Positions 1-6,524 of a DNA stretch of 14,822 nt are shown piece after piece. Position numbers and translations under genes: made by a program. The DNA comes from Flavobacteriales bacterium (lineage in GTDB: Bacteria; Bacteroidota; Bacteroidia; Flavobacteriales_D; SKUL01). A model generated the notes under the pieces. That model saw nothing but the letters and a program-made list of their open reading frames with translations, ran no database searches and was not told the DNA's origin. The number at the start of each line of letters is the position of its first letter. Position 1 is the stretch's first letter. Location of the stretch: NCBI GenBank assembly GCA_007129985.1, contig SKUL01000357.1, positions 1 through 14,822 on the forward strand. The letters run 5' to 3'.

Positions 1-581
1 ACAAAATAACCTACGAAAACCTTCCTGAAGAAATGGCGCCTTACGCTTCCATGCTTCCCTCACAATCCATCACAACCATGAAGGGTGAAATGACCAAGCT
101 GGAGCAGCCCCTTTCTATGGGAATGAAGCAAACCACCATAATGGACAACGCCGCCGAAACCGGTGTGATGTTGATGGACATGATGGGGCAGAAAATGGCC
201 GTTGTTCTTGACTCAGAAGGAAGAAAAGAAATGCGTGGCGAAGACGATACGCCCGATTTTGAGTACGTGAACGAAACCAAGAAAATTGCCGGATACGACT
301 GCAAAAAAGCCATCATGCGTGTGGAGGAAGATGGTCAGGAGATTCTACTTGAAATCTACTACACCGACAAACTCACCAGCAGCAAGAACAGCTCGCTTCC
401 CGGATTGAAAGGTTTTCCGCTGAAGTATTCAACCTCTACCGGCCAGTTCATTATGACCCTCGAAGCCGAGAGTGTTGAAAAGCGAAAAGTAAGTGAGGAT
501 GAGTTTTCTATCCCCGATGGTTACACCCACATGGACTTCAACGAGTTTCAGAAAGCTATGGGTGCAATGGGTGGTGAATAA
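1..581 (+). CDS. DUF4412-like protein, 3' part (5' end outside window)
   Basis: The reading frame is already open at the left edge (KITYENLPEEM before the first in-window Met at 33), so the gene starts outside the window and the Met at 33 is internal. The visible part has about 192 residues. It is Met-rich near the front (GMKQTTIMDN, MLMDMMGQKM), then shows an 'iaGYDCKKAI' stretch with a single Cys and ends in 'FSIPDGYTHMDFNEF'. This pattern (a K/R-containing beta strand, 'aGY.ck.a', a late 'f..P.gy') is typical of periplasmic DUF4412-like or GLPGLI-like beta-rich proteins of Bacteroidota, whose role is unknown. Such proteins normally carry a signal peptide, which would lie outside the window. 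The gene is co-oriented with ftsK, but the 124-base gap holds a promoter-like box, so it may be a separate transcript. The family call is from memory of sequence style, not a search. Confidence 0.6.
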   Translation, partial: KITYENLPEEMAPYASMLPSQSITTMKGEMTKLEQPLSMGMKQTTIMDNAAETGVMLMDMMGQKMAVVLDSEGRKEMRGEDDTPDFEYVNETKKIAGYDCKKAIMRVEEDGQEILLEIYYTDKLTSSKNSSLPGLKGFPLKYSTSTGQFIMTLEAESVEKRKVSEDEFSIPDGYTHMDFNEFQKAMGAMGGE

Positions 582-603
582 AATCACTGTTTCGTTAACA
601 AAC

Positions 604-619
604 CGCTGTTAAAACAGCG
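604..619 (+). terminator. small hairpin after the DUF4412-like gene, weak terminator candidate
   Basis: CGCTGTT and AACAGCG are perfect inverted repeats separated by two A's, 22 bases after the stop codon; a realistic fold is a 6-bp stem with a TAAA loop. No T-run follows, so if it terminates transcription it is not a classical intrinsic terminator. It could be only a transcript-end stabiliser. Confidence 0.3.
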
Positions 620-653
620 ACGCGCTTTACGGGCCAGCTCCTGTAGTTTCAAC

Positions 654-661
654 TACCTTTG
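654..661 (+). promoter_or_regulatory. putative -7 promoter box for ftsK
   Basis: TACCTTTG matches the Bacteroidota -7 consensus TAnnTTTG exactly and lies 44 bases upstream of the ftsK ATG at 706. No good TTTG -33 element is visible at the usual distance, so this is a consensus match only. If used, the start site near 667 would give a leader of about 40 bases that carries the palindrome at 677-690. Confidence 0.4.
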
Positions 662-676
662 GAAGCTTAAAGCAAT

Positions 677-690
677 GCGGAAATTTCCGC
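677..690. promoter_or_regulatory. 14-bp perfect palindrome in the ftsK leader
   Basis: GCGGAAATTTCCGC is a perfect 14-bp palindrome ending 15 bases before the ftsK ATG and just downstream of the putative promoter box. It could be a protein-binding operator or a small leader hairpin (5-bp stem, AATT loop). No known Bacteroidota regulator is assigned to it; the regulatory role is inferred from symmetry and position. Confidence 0.35.
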
Positions 691-705
691 GAAAGCCCGA
701 AACAC

Positions 706-3198
706 ATGGCGGCGAAAACGTCTGCAAAAAAGAATACCAAAACGAAAGGCAACACATTGCGGTCAATAATTGGCAGTGTGTTGTCTTTTTTGCGTAGTGA
801 GCGTTTCAAGCGTATCGCCGGACTGCTCCTGCTTCTTATCACATTATTTATTACGGTGGCGATGTGTTCGTTTTTCTTCACCTGGAAACACGACCAAAGT
901 CAACTGAGCGGTTCGTGGTGGGAGTTTATGATGAACCCCGAAATCGAAGTTGAGAACTGGCTCGGTAAATTTGGTGCATTGGTCAGTCACCTGCTTATTC
1001 ACGCCGGATTTGGGGTAATGTCGTTTGGGCTGGTGCTGATTACCGGACTGATTGGCTTGCGCATTCTCTTCAAGGTTTGGGTGCTTCCCATCGGCAAAAC
1101 CTTGTCCTTCCTGCTGGCGCTTTTTCTGCTGGTACCGCTTACCCTCACTACCATGTTCGGGGCCAACCACCCTTATCTGGGCGGTGCATTTGGTTATCAC
1201 GTGCATCACTGGCTGCACAGCGCGCTTGGCGGATTCGGCACCGGAGCCCTCCTGTTTTTTAGCTGGATAGGCTTCTTTATGATAAGCTTTAATTTGTCGC
1301 CACAGATACTTACCAAATGGGTGGGTAATGTTTTCGAGCGCTTCTTTAAAACAGGCGATGCCGCTCCAGGTAAAGAAAATCCTGTTGCTGAACCCGAACA
1401 AGAGGCAGATATTACCGACGACAGTGATTTGGAGGACCGCGAGCACGACGTGATTGACGATTTGCTCAACGATGAGGATGAAGAAGACATTGATGAGGCG
1501 GAGCTTGAATTTACCGTGCGTCATGTGGAACAGGAAGAGCCGGAAGAAGAGCCCGACCCCCTACCCGATGCTCCTTTGCAAACGCAGGAAGCACCGTTGT
1601 CCGACGACGAGATGGAAGTTGAAGTAAACAGCCCTGAGGCTGAGTTGAGCGAAGAAGAGATTGAAGACCGCCTCAAAAACCTCGAAGACTACGACCCCAC
1701 CCTCGATTTGTCGTCTTACGAGTTTCCCAAGCTCGACATTCTGGAAAAGCACGGCGACGGCAATATCAATGTGGACAAGGAAGAGCTTGAGGCCAACAAA
1801 AACAAAATCGTTGAAACACTCGGGCACTACAAAATCGGTGTGTCGCGCATCAAAGCAACCATCGGGCCTACTGTCACCTTGTATGAGATTGTGCCGGAAG
1901 CCGGCGTGCGAATTTCAAAAATCAAGAACCTGGAGGATGATATCGCGCTGAGCCTGGCTGCCCTCGGAATCCGGATTATCGCTCCCATTCCCGGGCGCGG
2001 AACCATCGGAATTGAAGTACCCAACTCCAAGCCCGAAGTGGTTTCGATGCGCTCTCTGATTGCTTCGGATAAGTTTCAGAACAACGACTTTGAATTGCCG
2101 CTGGCTCTGGGAAAAACCATCTCCAACGAAACCTTCGTGACCGACCTTGCCAAAATGCCTCACCTCTTGATGGCGGGTGCAACCGGACAAGGAAAATCAG
2201 TGGGACTCAACGCCATTCTCGTTTCGCTGCTGTACAAGAAGCACCCGTCGCAAATCAAATTTGTACTGGTTGACCCTAAAAAGGTGGAGCTTACGCTGTT
2301 CAACAAGATTGAGCGACACTTTCTGGCCAAATTGCCCGATACCGAGGAGGCCATCATTACCGACACCAGCAAGGTGGTAACTACGCTCAATTCGCTGTGT
2401 GTAGAAATGGATGAGCGATACGAACTACTCAAGATGGCGCAGGTGCGAAACATCAAGGAGTACAATGCCAAGTTCGTAAAGCGAAGGCTCAATCCTGAAG
2501 AAGGCCACCGCTTTTTGCCCTACATTGTGTTGGTGGTTGACGAGTTCGCCGACCTTATTATGACTGCCGGCAAGGAAGTGGAAGGCCCCATTGCGCGATT
2601 GGCCCAGTTGGCGCGAGCTATTGGTATTCATCTGATTATTGCCACACAGCGCCCGTCGGTGAATGTAATAACCGGTATCATCAAGGCGAACTTCCCGGCG
2701 CGTATTGCGTTCAGGGTGACGTCGAAGATTGACTCTCGCACCATTCTGGATGCAGGTGGTGCCGACCAGCTTATCGGTCGCGGGGACATGCTGCTATCAC
2801 TCGGCAATGAACCAACCCGTATTCAGTGCGGTTTTGTGGATACACCTGAAGTGGAAGAAATCACCCATTTTATCGGAAGCCAGCGCGGATACCCCAGCGC
2901 CTACTTTTTGCCCGAATACCAGGACGAAAGCAGCGGCGGTTTGTCAGACTTTGACGATGAAGACCGCGACGACCTGTTTGAGGATGCCGCTCGCGTGGTG
3001 GTTATACACCAGCAAGGTTCTGCATCTCTGCTGCAGCGAAAACTCAAGCTCGGGTACAACCGCGCAGGACGAATTATTGACCAACTGGAAGCCGCCGGTG
3101 TGGTGGGTCCTTTTGAGGGAAGCAAGGCGCGCCAGGTGCTGATTCCCGATGAATACAGTTTGGAACAGTTCTTGAACAGGGAGCAATCTGACGATTAA
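706..3198 (+). CDS. ftsK: DNA translocase FtsK
   Basis: FtsK is a septum-anchored hexameric ATPase that pumps chromosome termini and promotes XerCD recombination at dif during division. The 830-residue protein shows the full family layout. A basic N-terminus precedes about four membrane segments (roughly residues 38-58, 92-120, 131-150 and 172-195). A very acidic Asp/Glu-rich linker covers about 225-345. The RecA-like motor has Walker A GATGQGKS at 491-498, Walker B YIVLVVDEFADL at 606-617 and an 'IIATQRPSVNVITG' stretch. A C-terminal winged-helix gamma domain lies at about 759-820 (DAARVVV...GYNRAGRIIDQLE...G). The linker is much shorter than in E. coli FtsK (over 1300 aa), as usual outside Gammaproteobacteria. 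The start at 706 leaves a short cytoplasmic tail before TM1. No Shine-Dalgarno sequence is seen, which is normal for the phylum. lolA follows after 10 bases and is probably co-transcribed. Confidence 0.97.
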   Translation: MAAKTSAKKNTKTKGNTLRSIIGSVLSFLRSERFKRIAGLLLLLITLFITVAMCSFFFTWKHDQSQLSGSWWEFMMNPEIEVENWLGKFGALVSHLLIHAGFGVMSFGLVLITGLIGLRILFKVWVLPIGKTLSFLLALFLLVPLTLTTMFGANHPYLGGAFGYHVHHWLHSALGGFGTGALLFFSWIGFFMISFNLSPQILTKWVGNVFERFFKTGDAAPGKENPVAEPEQEADITDDSDLEDREHDVIDDLLNDEDEEDIDEAELEFTVRHVEQEEPEEEPDPLPDAPLQTQEAPLSDDEMEVEVNSPEAELSEEEIEDRLKNLEDYDPTLDLSSYEFPKLDILEKHGDGNINVDKEELEANKNKIVETLGHYKIGVSRIKATIGPTVTLYEIVPEAGVRISKIKNLEDDIALSLAALGIRIIAPIPGRGTIGIEVPNSKPEVVSMRSLIASDKFQNNDFELPLALGKTISNETFVTDLAKMPHLLMAGATGQGKSVGLNAILVSLLYKKHPSQIKFVLVDPKKVELTLFNKIERHFLAKLPDTEEAIITDTSKVVTTLNSLCVEMDERYELLKMAQVRNIKEYNAKFVKRRLNPEEGHRFLPYIVLVVDEFADLIMTAGKEVEGPIARLAQLARAIGIHLIIATQRPSVNVITGIIKANFPARIAFRVTSKIDSRTILDAGGADQLIGRGDMLLSLGNEPTRIQCGFVDTPEVEEITHFIGSQRGYPSAYFLPEYQDESSGGLSDFDDEDRDDLFEDAARVVVIHQQGSASLLQRKLKLGYNRAGRIIDQLEAAGVVGPFEGSKARQVLIPDEYSLEQFLNREQSDD

Positions 3199-3208
3199 AA
3201 CAAGACTT

Positions 3209-3856
3209 ATGAAAACCATTGCAACTTTGATTATCATAACCTTAGGCTTTGCATCGGGAGTGATGGGCCAGGACCAAAAAGCAATAGATATTTTGAATTC
3301 GGTGAGCGACAAAACCAAGGCTTACAAGAATTTTTCTGCCGATTTTACCATGAGTCTGGTTGACCTCCAAAGCGATATCGCCATGAAGAAAACCGGTAGC
3401 ATTGTAGTGGCCGGTGACAAGTATCGCGTGAAGCTCGATAACGATGTTGTAATTGGTGACGGCGATAACCGCTGGACTTTTCAAAGCGAGAGCAACGAGG
3501 TGTATGTAGATTACGAAGCCACTGACGAGGACAACGCGCTGAATCCATCCAAACTCTTTACGATTTGGGAATCGGGGTTTAAGCAGTACTACGACGGTGC
3601 CGGCGAGGTGAAGGGACGCAAAACGCACCAGATAAAGCTACACCCCGTAAAACCCGGAGATTCTTCCTTTCACACCGTAAAGGTGCACGTGGACAGCGAG
3701 AAACTGGAACTGCTGAAAGTGGAAGTGATGGGCAAGGAAGGCGACAATTACACCTACGAGTTGCAGTCTTTTAAGGCTGACCAAAGTATTCCGGCCGGCA
3801 CATTTGCCTTCGAAAAATCGAAGTTCCCGGGTGCAGAAGTGATTGATTTGCGCTAA
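3209..3856 (+). CDS. lolA: LolA-like outer membrane lipoprotein carrier
   Basis: LolA is a periplasmic chaperone that takes lipoproteins released by the LolCDE ABC transporter and carries them to the outer membrane. The 215-residue product starts with a Sec signal peptide (MKT, then a hydrophobic run to about residue 18; likely cleavage after Gly20, before QDQKA). The mature part has the LolA fold pattern: 'AIDILNSVSDKTKAYKNFSADFTM', a 'KTGSIVVAGDKYRVKLD' strand pair, 'DGDNRWTFQSESNEVYV', and late strands 'LELLKVEVMGKEGDNYTYEL' and 'FAFEKSKFPGAEVIDLR'. The size fits the family (about 200-220 aa). It lies 10 bases after ftsK, the same order as ftsK-lolA in E. coli, which supports the identification. 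Bacteroidota generally lack an obvious LolB, so how cargo is inserted at the outer membrane cannot be read from here. Confidence 0.87.
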   Translation: MKTIATLIIITLGFASGVMGQDQKAIDILNSVSDKTKAYKNFSADFTMSLVDLQSDIAMKKTGSIVVAGDKYRVKLDNDVVIGDGDNRWTFQSESNEVYVDYEATDEDNALNPSKLFTIWESGFKQYYDGAGEVKGRKTHQIKLHPVKPGDSSFHTVKVHVDSEKLELLKVEVMGKEGDNYTYELQSFKADQSIPAGTFAFEKSKFPGAEVIDLR

Positions 3857-3898
3857 CAACGCTGCTTTCTTTACGGAGGCTATGCAAACGCCATAAAA

Positions 3899-3928
3899 TT
3901 CAAAAGCCCTCCGTGGAGGGCTTTTGAA
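3899..3928 (+). terminator. strong hairpin terminator after lolA, possibly bidirectional
   Basis: TTCAAAAGCCCTCC (3899-3912) and GGAGGGCTTTTGAA (3915-3928) are perfect inverted repeats around GT. The fold is a 13-bp stem with a CGTG loop, GC-rich at the tip, with a T-run in its 3' arm for either strand. It lies 42 bases after the lolA stop, and the symmetric A/T flanks would let it also stop - strand transcription coming from the FAD oxidoreductase gene. Confidence 0.85.
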
Positions 3929-4262
3929 GCTATGAAACAGAAAAACTTCGCATAGGCCTTTTCGTATCGAAATGCTACCGGGGGGTGGCAGCGGCCTTTT
4001 AAAGTTAACGCAAGCCAAAAGTATAGAAACGCACCTATGGAAACAAGCCCCAAAACAGTTTTTTACTGCATTTTTCAATACACAGGGCTTTAACCATTGA
4101 TTATGTGCTTGTTAATTTCCAATCTTTTTTTGAGCGTTAGGTTTGGCCGACCAAAACAAGTGGTTCATCTTAAAAAAATCGCCATTCATTCGACTTGAAA
4201 ACGTCGTAAAAAGACCCGGAGCCTTGTGAATTTATATTACTTTCCGTGGCAACTGATTGTGC
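3929..4262. other. gene-free stretch between convergent lolA and FAD oxidoreductase genes
   Basis: This 334-base stretch holds no reading frame I would call a gene. One + strand box TAGGTTTG at 4138-4145 matches the -7 consensus but has no gene in front of it and no -33 element, so it is probably chance. No tRNA cloverleaf, repeat or clear terminator for the - strand gene was recognised. The 3' part (about 4090-4250) is AT-richer than the neighbouring genes. Confidence 0.5.
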
Positions 4263-5690
4263 TTAGATGGCTTTACCGGGGTTGAGTATTCCGTTGGGGT
4301 CGAAAGCCTGTTTTATCTGTTGAAAAATGTTTCGGTGCGTGGATGAAAACACCACGTCGAGAAAGGGTCGTTGCACGAGGCCAATGCCGTGCTCACCTGA
4401 AATGGTTCCACCCAGCGAGGCGGTGAGTTCAAATATTTCGCGGATGCCTTTTTCGAGGGTCACATTCCACTGCTCTTCTGAAAGCTCTCCGCGAATGATG
4501 TTCACGTGCAGGTTGCCGTCGCCGGCATGGCCATAGCACACCGATTGAAAACCGTATTTCCTGCCAATGTCCTTAACCTCTTTCAACAGCACCGGCAGGG
4601 CATAACGCGGTACCACAGTATCTTCTTCCTTATATACCGAATGGGCCTTTACCGCCTCCCCTACCTTGCGGCGCAATTTCCACAGGGCGTTTTTCTGTTG
4701 CTCATCGTCGGCAAAGAGAATCTCCGTGGCACCGTATTCTTCCATCAGCGCGCTTATCTGCTCGCACTCTGCCATCAGTTGTTCCGGATTGTTTCCGTCC
4801 ACCTCAACCAGCAGATGTGCCGCCACCTCCTCGCCCACCGGCAGTGAAACATCGTCCACAAATTTCAATGTCCAGTCAATGGCGTCGCGCTCCATAAACT
4901 CCAAGGCCGACGGTGTAATGCCCGCCCTGAATACCGCCGACACCGCCTCACAAGCCTTTTCGGCACTGTTGAAGGAAACCAGCATCAGCATGTTGTGGGC
5001 CGGTTTGGGTACAAGTTTCATCACGGCTTTGGTTACGATGCCCAGCGTGCCTTCGCTGCCCACCATCAATTGGGTAAGGTTGTATCCCGTAGAATTTTTG
5101 AGGGTGTTGGCGCCCGTCCAGATAATTTCACCGGTTGGAAGTACCACCTCCAGGTTGAGCACAAAGTCTTTGGTAACGCCGTACTTCAGCGCCCTGGGTC
5201 CGCCCGAGTTCTCAGCGATATTCCCGCCGATAAAACACGAGCCCCTGCTGGCTGGGTCGGGTGCGTACATCAGGCCGTGTTCTTCCACGGCTTCCTGAAA
5301 AACCTGGGTAATCACGCCCGGCTCCACGGTGGCCTGCAGGTTTTGGGTGTCAATGTTGAGAATGCGGTTCAATCGCTCCAGCGACAAGCCCACCCCGCCA
5401 TAAAGACTCAGCGCTCCCCCGCTCAGCCCCGTGCGCGCACCGATGGGCGTTACCGGAATAAGCCGCTCGTGGCAATAGCGCAAAATGTCGGCAATTTCGT
5501 TGGGCGTTTCGGGTTTCAGCACCACTTCCGGCGGATAGCTAAGGTCTTCCGTTTCGTCGTGGCCGTATTGCGTTCGTGTTTCGGTATCCGCAAACACGCA
5601 CTCTACTCCCAGTATTCGTTGAAACTGCCCGATGGCCGCGTCATCTACGCGGGTGTAGCCTGCGCTTTCGGAATGGAGGTTTGAGTTCAT
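4263..5690 (-). CDS. FAD-binding oxidoreductase, GlcD / D-lactate dehydrogenase family
   Basis: Flavoenzymes of this group oxidise 2-hydroxy acids such as glycolate, D-lactate or D-2-hydroxyglutarate. The 475-residue product has an N-terminal PCMH-type FAD-binding domain (about 45-220): 'VVLKPETPNEIADIL', 'IPVTPIGARTGLSGGAL', 'PDPASRGSCFIGGNIAENSGG' and 'GSEGTLGIVTKAVMKL'. The C-terminal FAD-oxidase domain carries 'CYGHAGDGNLHVNI' and 'SGEHGIGL', whose histidines match the metal/substrate motif of the family. I start it at the ATG at 5690 (MNSNLH); an in-frame ATG at 5741 would add 17 residues that overlap a tandem repeat and look non-coding. No glcE or glcF partner is next to it, so it appears to act alone. 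The exact substrate cannot be told. A -7 box (TATCTTTG) sits four bases upstream of the chosen start. Confidence 0.93.
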   Translation of the reverse strand: MNSNLHSESAGYTRVDDAAIGQFQRILGVECVFADTETRTQYGHDETEDLSYPPEVVLKPETPNEIADILRYCHERLIPVTPIGARTGLSGGALSLYGGVGLSLERLNRILNIDTQNLQATVEPGVITQVFQEAVEEHGLMYAPDPASRGSCFIGGNIAENSGGPRALKYGVTKDFVLNLEVVLPTGEIIWTGANTLKNSTGYNLTQLMVGSEGTLGIVTKAVMKLVPKPAHNMLMLVSFNSAEKACEAVSAVFRAGITPSALEFMERDAIDWTLKFVDDVSLPVGEEVAAHLLVEVDGNNPEQLMAECEQISALMEEYGATEILFADDEQQKNALWKLRRKVGEAVKAHSVYKEEDTVVPRYALPVLLKEVKDIGRKYGFQSVCYGHAGDGNLHVNIIRGELSEEQWNVTLEKGIREIFELTASLGGTISGEHGIGLVQRPFLDVVFSSTHRNIFQQIKQAFDPNGILNPGKAI

Positions 5691-5694
5691 TGAA

Positions 5695-5702
5695 CAAAGA
5701 TA
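5695..5702 (-). promoter_or_regulatory. putative -7 promoter box for the FAD oxidoreductase gene
   Basis: On the - strand, TATCTTTG matches TAnnTTTG and ends four bases before the ATG at 5690. If functional, transcription would start at or within a few bases of the start codon, giving a leaderless or almost leaderless mRNA. No TTTG is seen at the expected -33 position, and the 24-bp tandem repeat lies there instead. Confidence 0.4.
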
Positions 5703-5723
5703 GAGCTTGATATGGTATGGGCC

Positions 5724-5786
5724 GATGAGCCGATAAGCCAATTAGACGATGAGCCGATGGGCCGATTAGACAATGAGCAGATGAAT
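5724..5786. repeat. imperfect 24-bp tandem repeat, about 2.6 units
   Basis: Unit 1 (5724-5747) and unit 2 (5748-5771) each begin GATGAGCCGAT and end ATTAGAC, and differ at three positions. A partial third unit follows (5772-5786, AATGAGCAGATGAAT). Within each unit the shorter motif GATGAGCC / GATGGGCC / GATAAGCC recurs. The array lies directly upstream of the FAD oxidoreductase start and would include its -33 region. Confidence 0.85.
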
Positions 5787-5848
5787 GCCGGAGGAAATGA
5801 TATTGTTGGCCTTGACCGGTAAAAAGTGCTTTAGGAGAATGTTAAACC

Positions 5849-5988
5849 GAGACTCTTCGCTCAGAGTGACACCCACCAGCATGAAATTCATACCAAACAT
5901 TGACATCCGAACAGCCCGAAATGTATGCACTGCGCGTCCTTTGAACCGCGATGTCACTCTGAACGAAGTGAAGAGTCTGGAGATATCA
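5849..5988. repeat. dispersed repeat R1, copy A (MITE/BIME-like)
   Basis: A 140-bp element whose left end (GAGACTCTTCGC...CAGAGTGACA) is an imperfect inverted copy of its right end (TGTCACTCTGAACGAAGTG, then AAGAGTCT). Each arm can itself form a small hairpin closed by ACTCT/AGAGT (5852-5856 with 5863-5867; 5956-5960 with 5972-5976). The last 48 bases match copy B (8859-8988) with one mismatch; the middle is diverged and about 10 bases longer than in B. There is no transposase gene inside, so it is at most a non-autonomous element. The arm resembles the widespread repeat whose chance translation reads 'HSERSEES' in many annotated genomes; a mobile origin is inferred. Confidence 0.8.
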
Positions 5989-6164
5989 TGGGAACCACCG
6001 TAGCAATATCGGTTTTGTTTCTTTATGATTCAACTGATTTTTCGGTTTGCTCGAGAACAATGTTCTTTATCATTTGGTTGATTACTATTGTTGTTATGAA
6101 TTTTTGGTTGATCTATATGTCTGGCCGAACCAGAAAACAGTTTAAGTGCCCCCGCTCGGCGTAG
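5988..6164 (+). CDS. possible small hydrophobic protein, doubtful
   Basis: A 58-codon frame starting MGTTVAIS, with an internal Met at 6060 that would give 34 residues. It has one strongly hydrophobic stretch (about residues 25-44) followed by a basic tail GRTRKQFK. The stretch is clearly more AT-rich than its surroundings, which may mean an inserted or decayed piece of DNA. The frame continues upstream only through repeat R1, and its last codons enter the hairpin-rich area. No family is recognised and no promoter is evident; it could easily be non-coding. Confidence 0.2.
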   Translation: MGTTVAISVLFLYDSTDFSVCSRTMFFIIWLITIVVMNFWLIYMSGRTRKQFKCPRSA

Positions 6165-6185
6165 CCTTGCTCTCGTCACTTTATT

Positions 6186-6201
6186 CAGGCGTGGGCGCCT
6201 G
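6186..6201. repeat. hairpin CAGGCG-TGGG-CGCCTG
   Basis: A perfect 6-bp inverted repeat with a 4-base loop, first of three palindromes in the stretch before the PBP gene. The equivalent place near the second repeat cluster has a different hairpin (9119-9132), so the position is kept but not the sequence. Confidence 0.6.
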
Positions 6202-6209
6202 GTTAAACG

Positions 6210-6232
6210 GAGCGTAGCGGGACGCTACGCTC
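6210..6232. repeat. 10-bp stem palindrome GAGCGTAGCG-GGA-CGCTACGCTC
   Basis: A perfect 10-bp stem with a three-base loop, immediately left of and overlapping repeat R2 copy 1. Its core GTAGCGGGACGCTAC is the reverse complement of the GTAGCGTCCCGCTAC palindrome inside R2 copy 2 (9175-9191), so the same palindrome occurs in both repeat clusters in opposite orientation. No T-run follows, so it is not an ordinary terminator. Confidence 0.75.
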
Positions 6233-6310
6233 AACTGTTAAAGAAAGAATTATGTTCGGCGTAGCGTCCTGTTAAGTCGTAGTTTGCGAGGCCTCCCGGC
6301 CTCTGTAAAA
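6230..6310. repeat. dispersed repeat R2, copy 1 (81 bp)
   Basis: This block aligns without gaps to 9145-9225 with 10 mismatches (about 88% identity). It contains the shared core TTCGGCGTAGCGTCC and ends with a perfect hairpin GAGGCC-TCCC-GGCCTC at 6288-6303, then TGTAAAA. In this copy the central CGTAGCG palindrome is broken by substitutions, while it is intact in copy 2. Confidence 0.85.
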
Positions 6311-6456
6311 AGTATCTCACCCCTCCGCGTTCCAAACCATACCATGTTGCTGTCCGCAATCGAAGTCTTGATGGATGCCAATTTCGTGTCAATGTCTTCC
6401 TGATGGGCCACGCACAAGCACCACAGCATCAACACATGCCAAAATAACCGGCGCAT
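6250..6456 (-). CDS. possible small secreted protein with repeat-derived C-terminus, doubtful
   Basis: A 68-residue frame on the - strand, divergent from the PBP gene. It begins MRRLFWHVLMLWCLCVAHQ, which looks like a signal peptide, followed by a polar stretch (DIDTKLASIKTSIADSNMVWFG). The last 20 or so residues are read from repeat R2, so the natural end may have been lost to repeat insertion. There is no family match I recognise and no clean -7 box upstream. It may be a gene remnant or chance. Confidence 0.2.
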   Translation of the reverse strand: MRRLFWHVLMLWCLCVAHQEDIDTKLASIKTSIADSNMVWFGTRRGEILFTEAGRPRKLRLNRTLRRT

Positions 6457-6524
6457 GGCTCCGATTGGCGATGTATTTTCGCGGCAATAGTCCGTAATCA
6501 AACTGCGTTCACTGCTATCCGTCT

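Noticed and set aside
4138..4145. TAGGTTTG box on the + strand in the gap after lolA
   Set aside because: No gene follows on that strand and no -33 element is present, so a chance match is more likely than a promoter.
5691..5741. Longer N-terminus for the FAD oxidoreductase starting at 5741
   Set aside because: The extra 17 codons are read from the tandem repeat and the putative promoter box, and family members start close to the MNSN position.
5785..6003. Small + strand frames around repeat R1 copy A, including one containing CHSERSEES
   Set aside because: These residues are the chance translation of the R1 arm, a pattern often misannotated in genomes, and the frames run across the repeat border with no family features.
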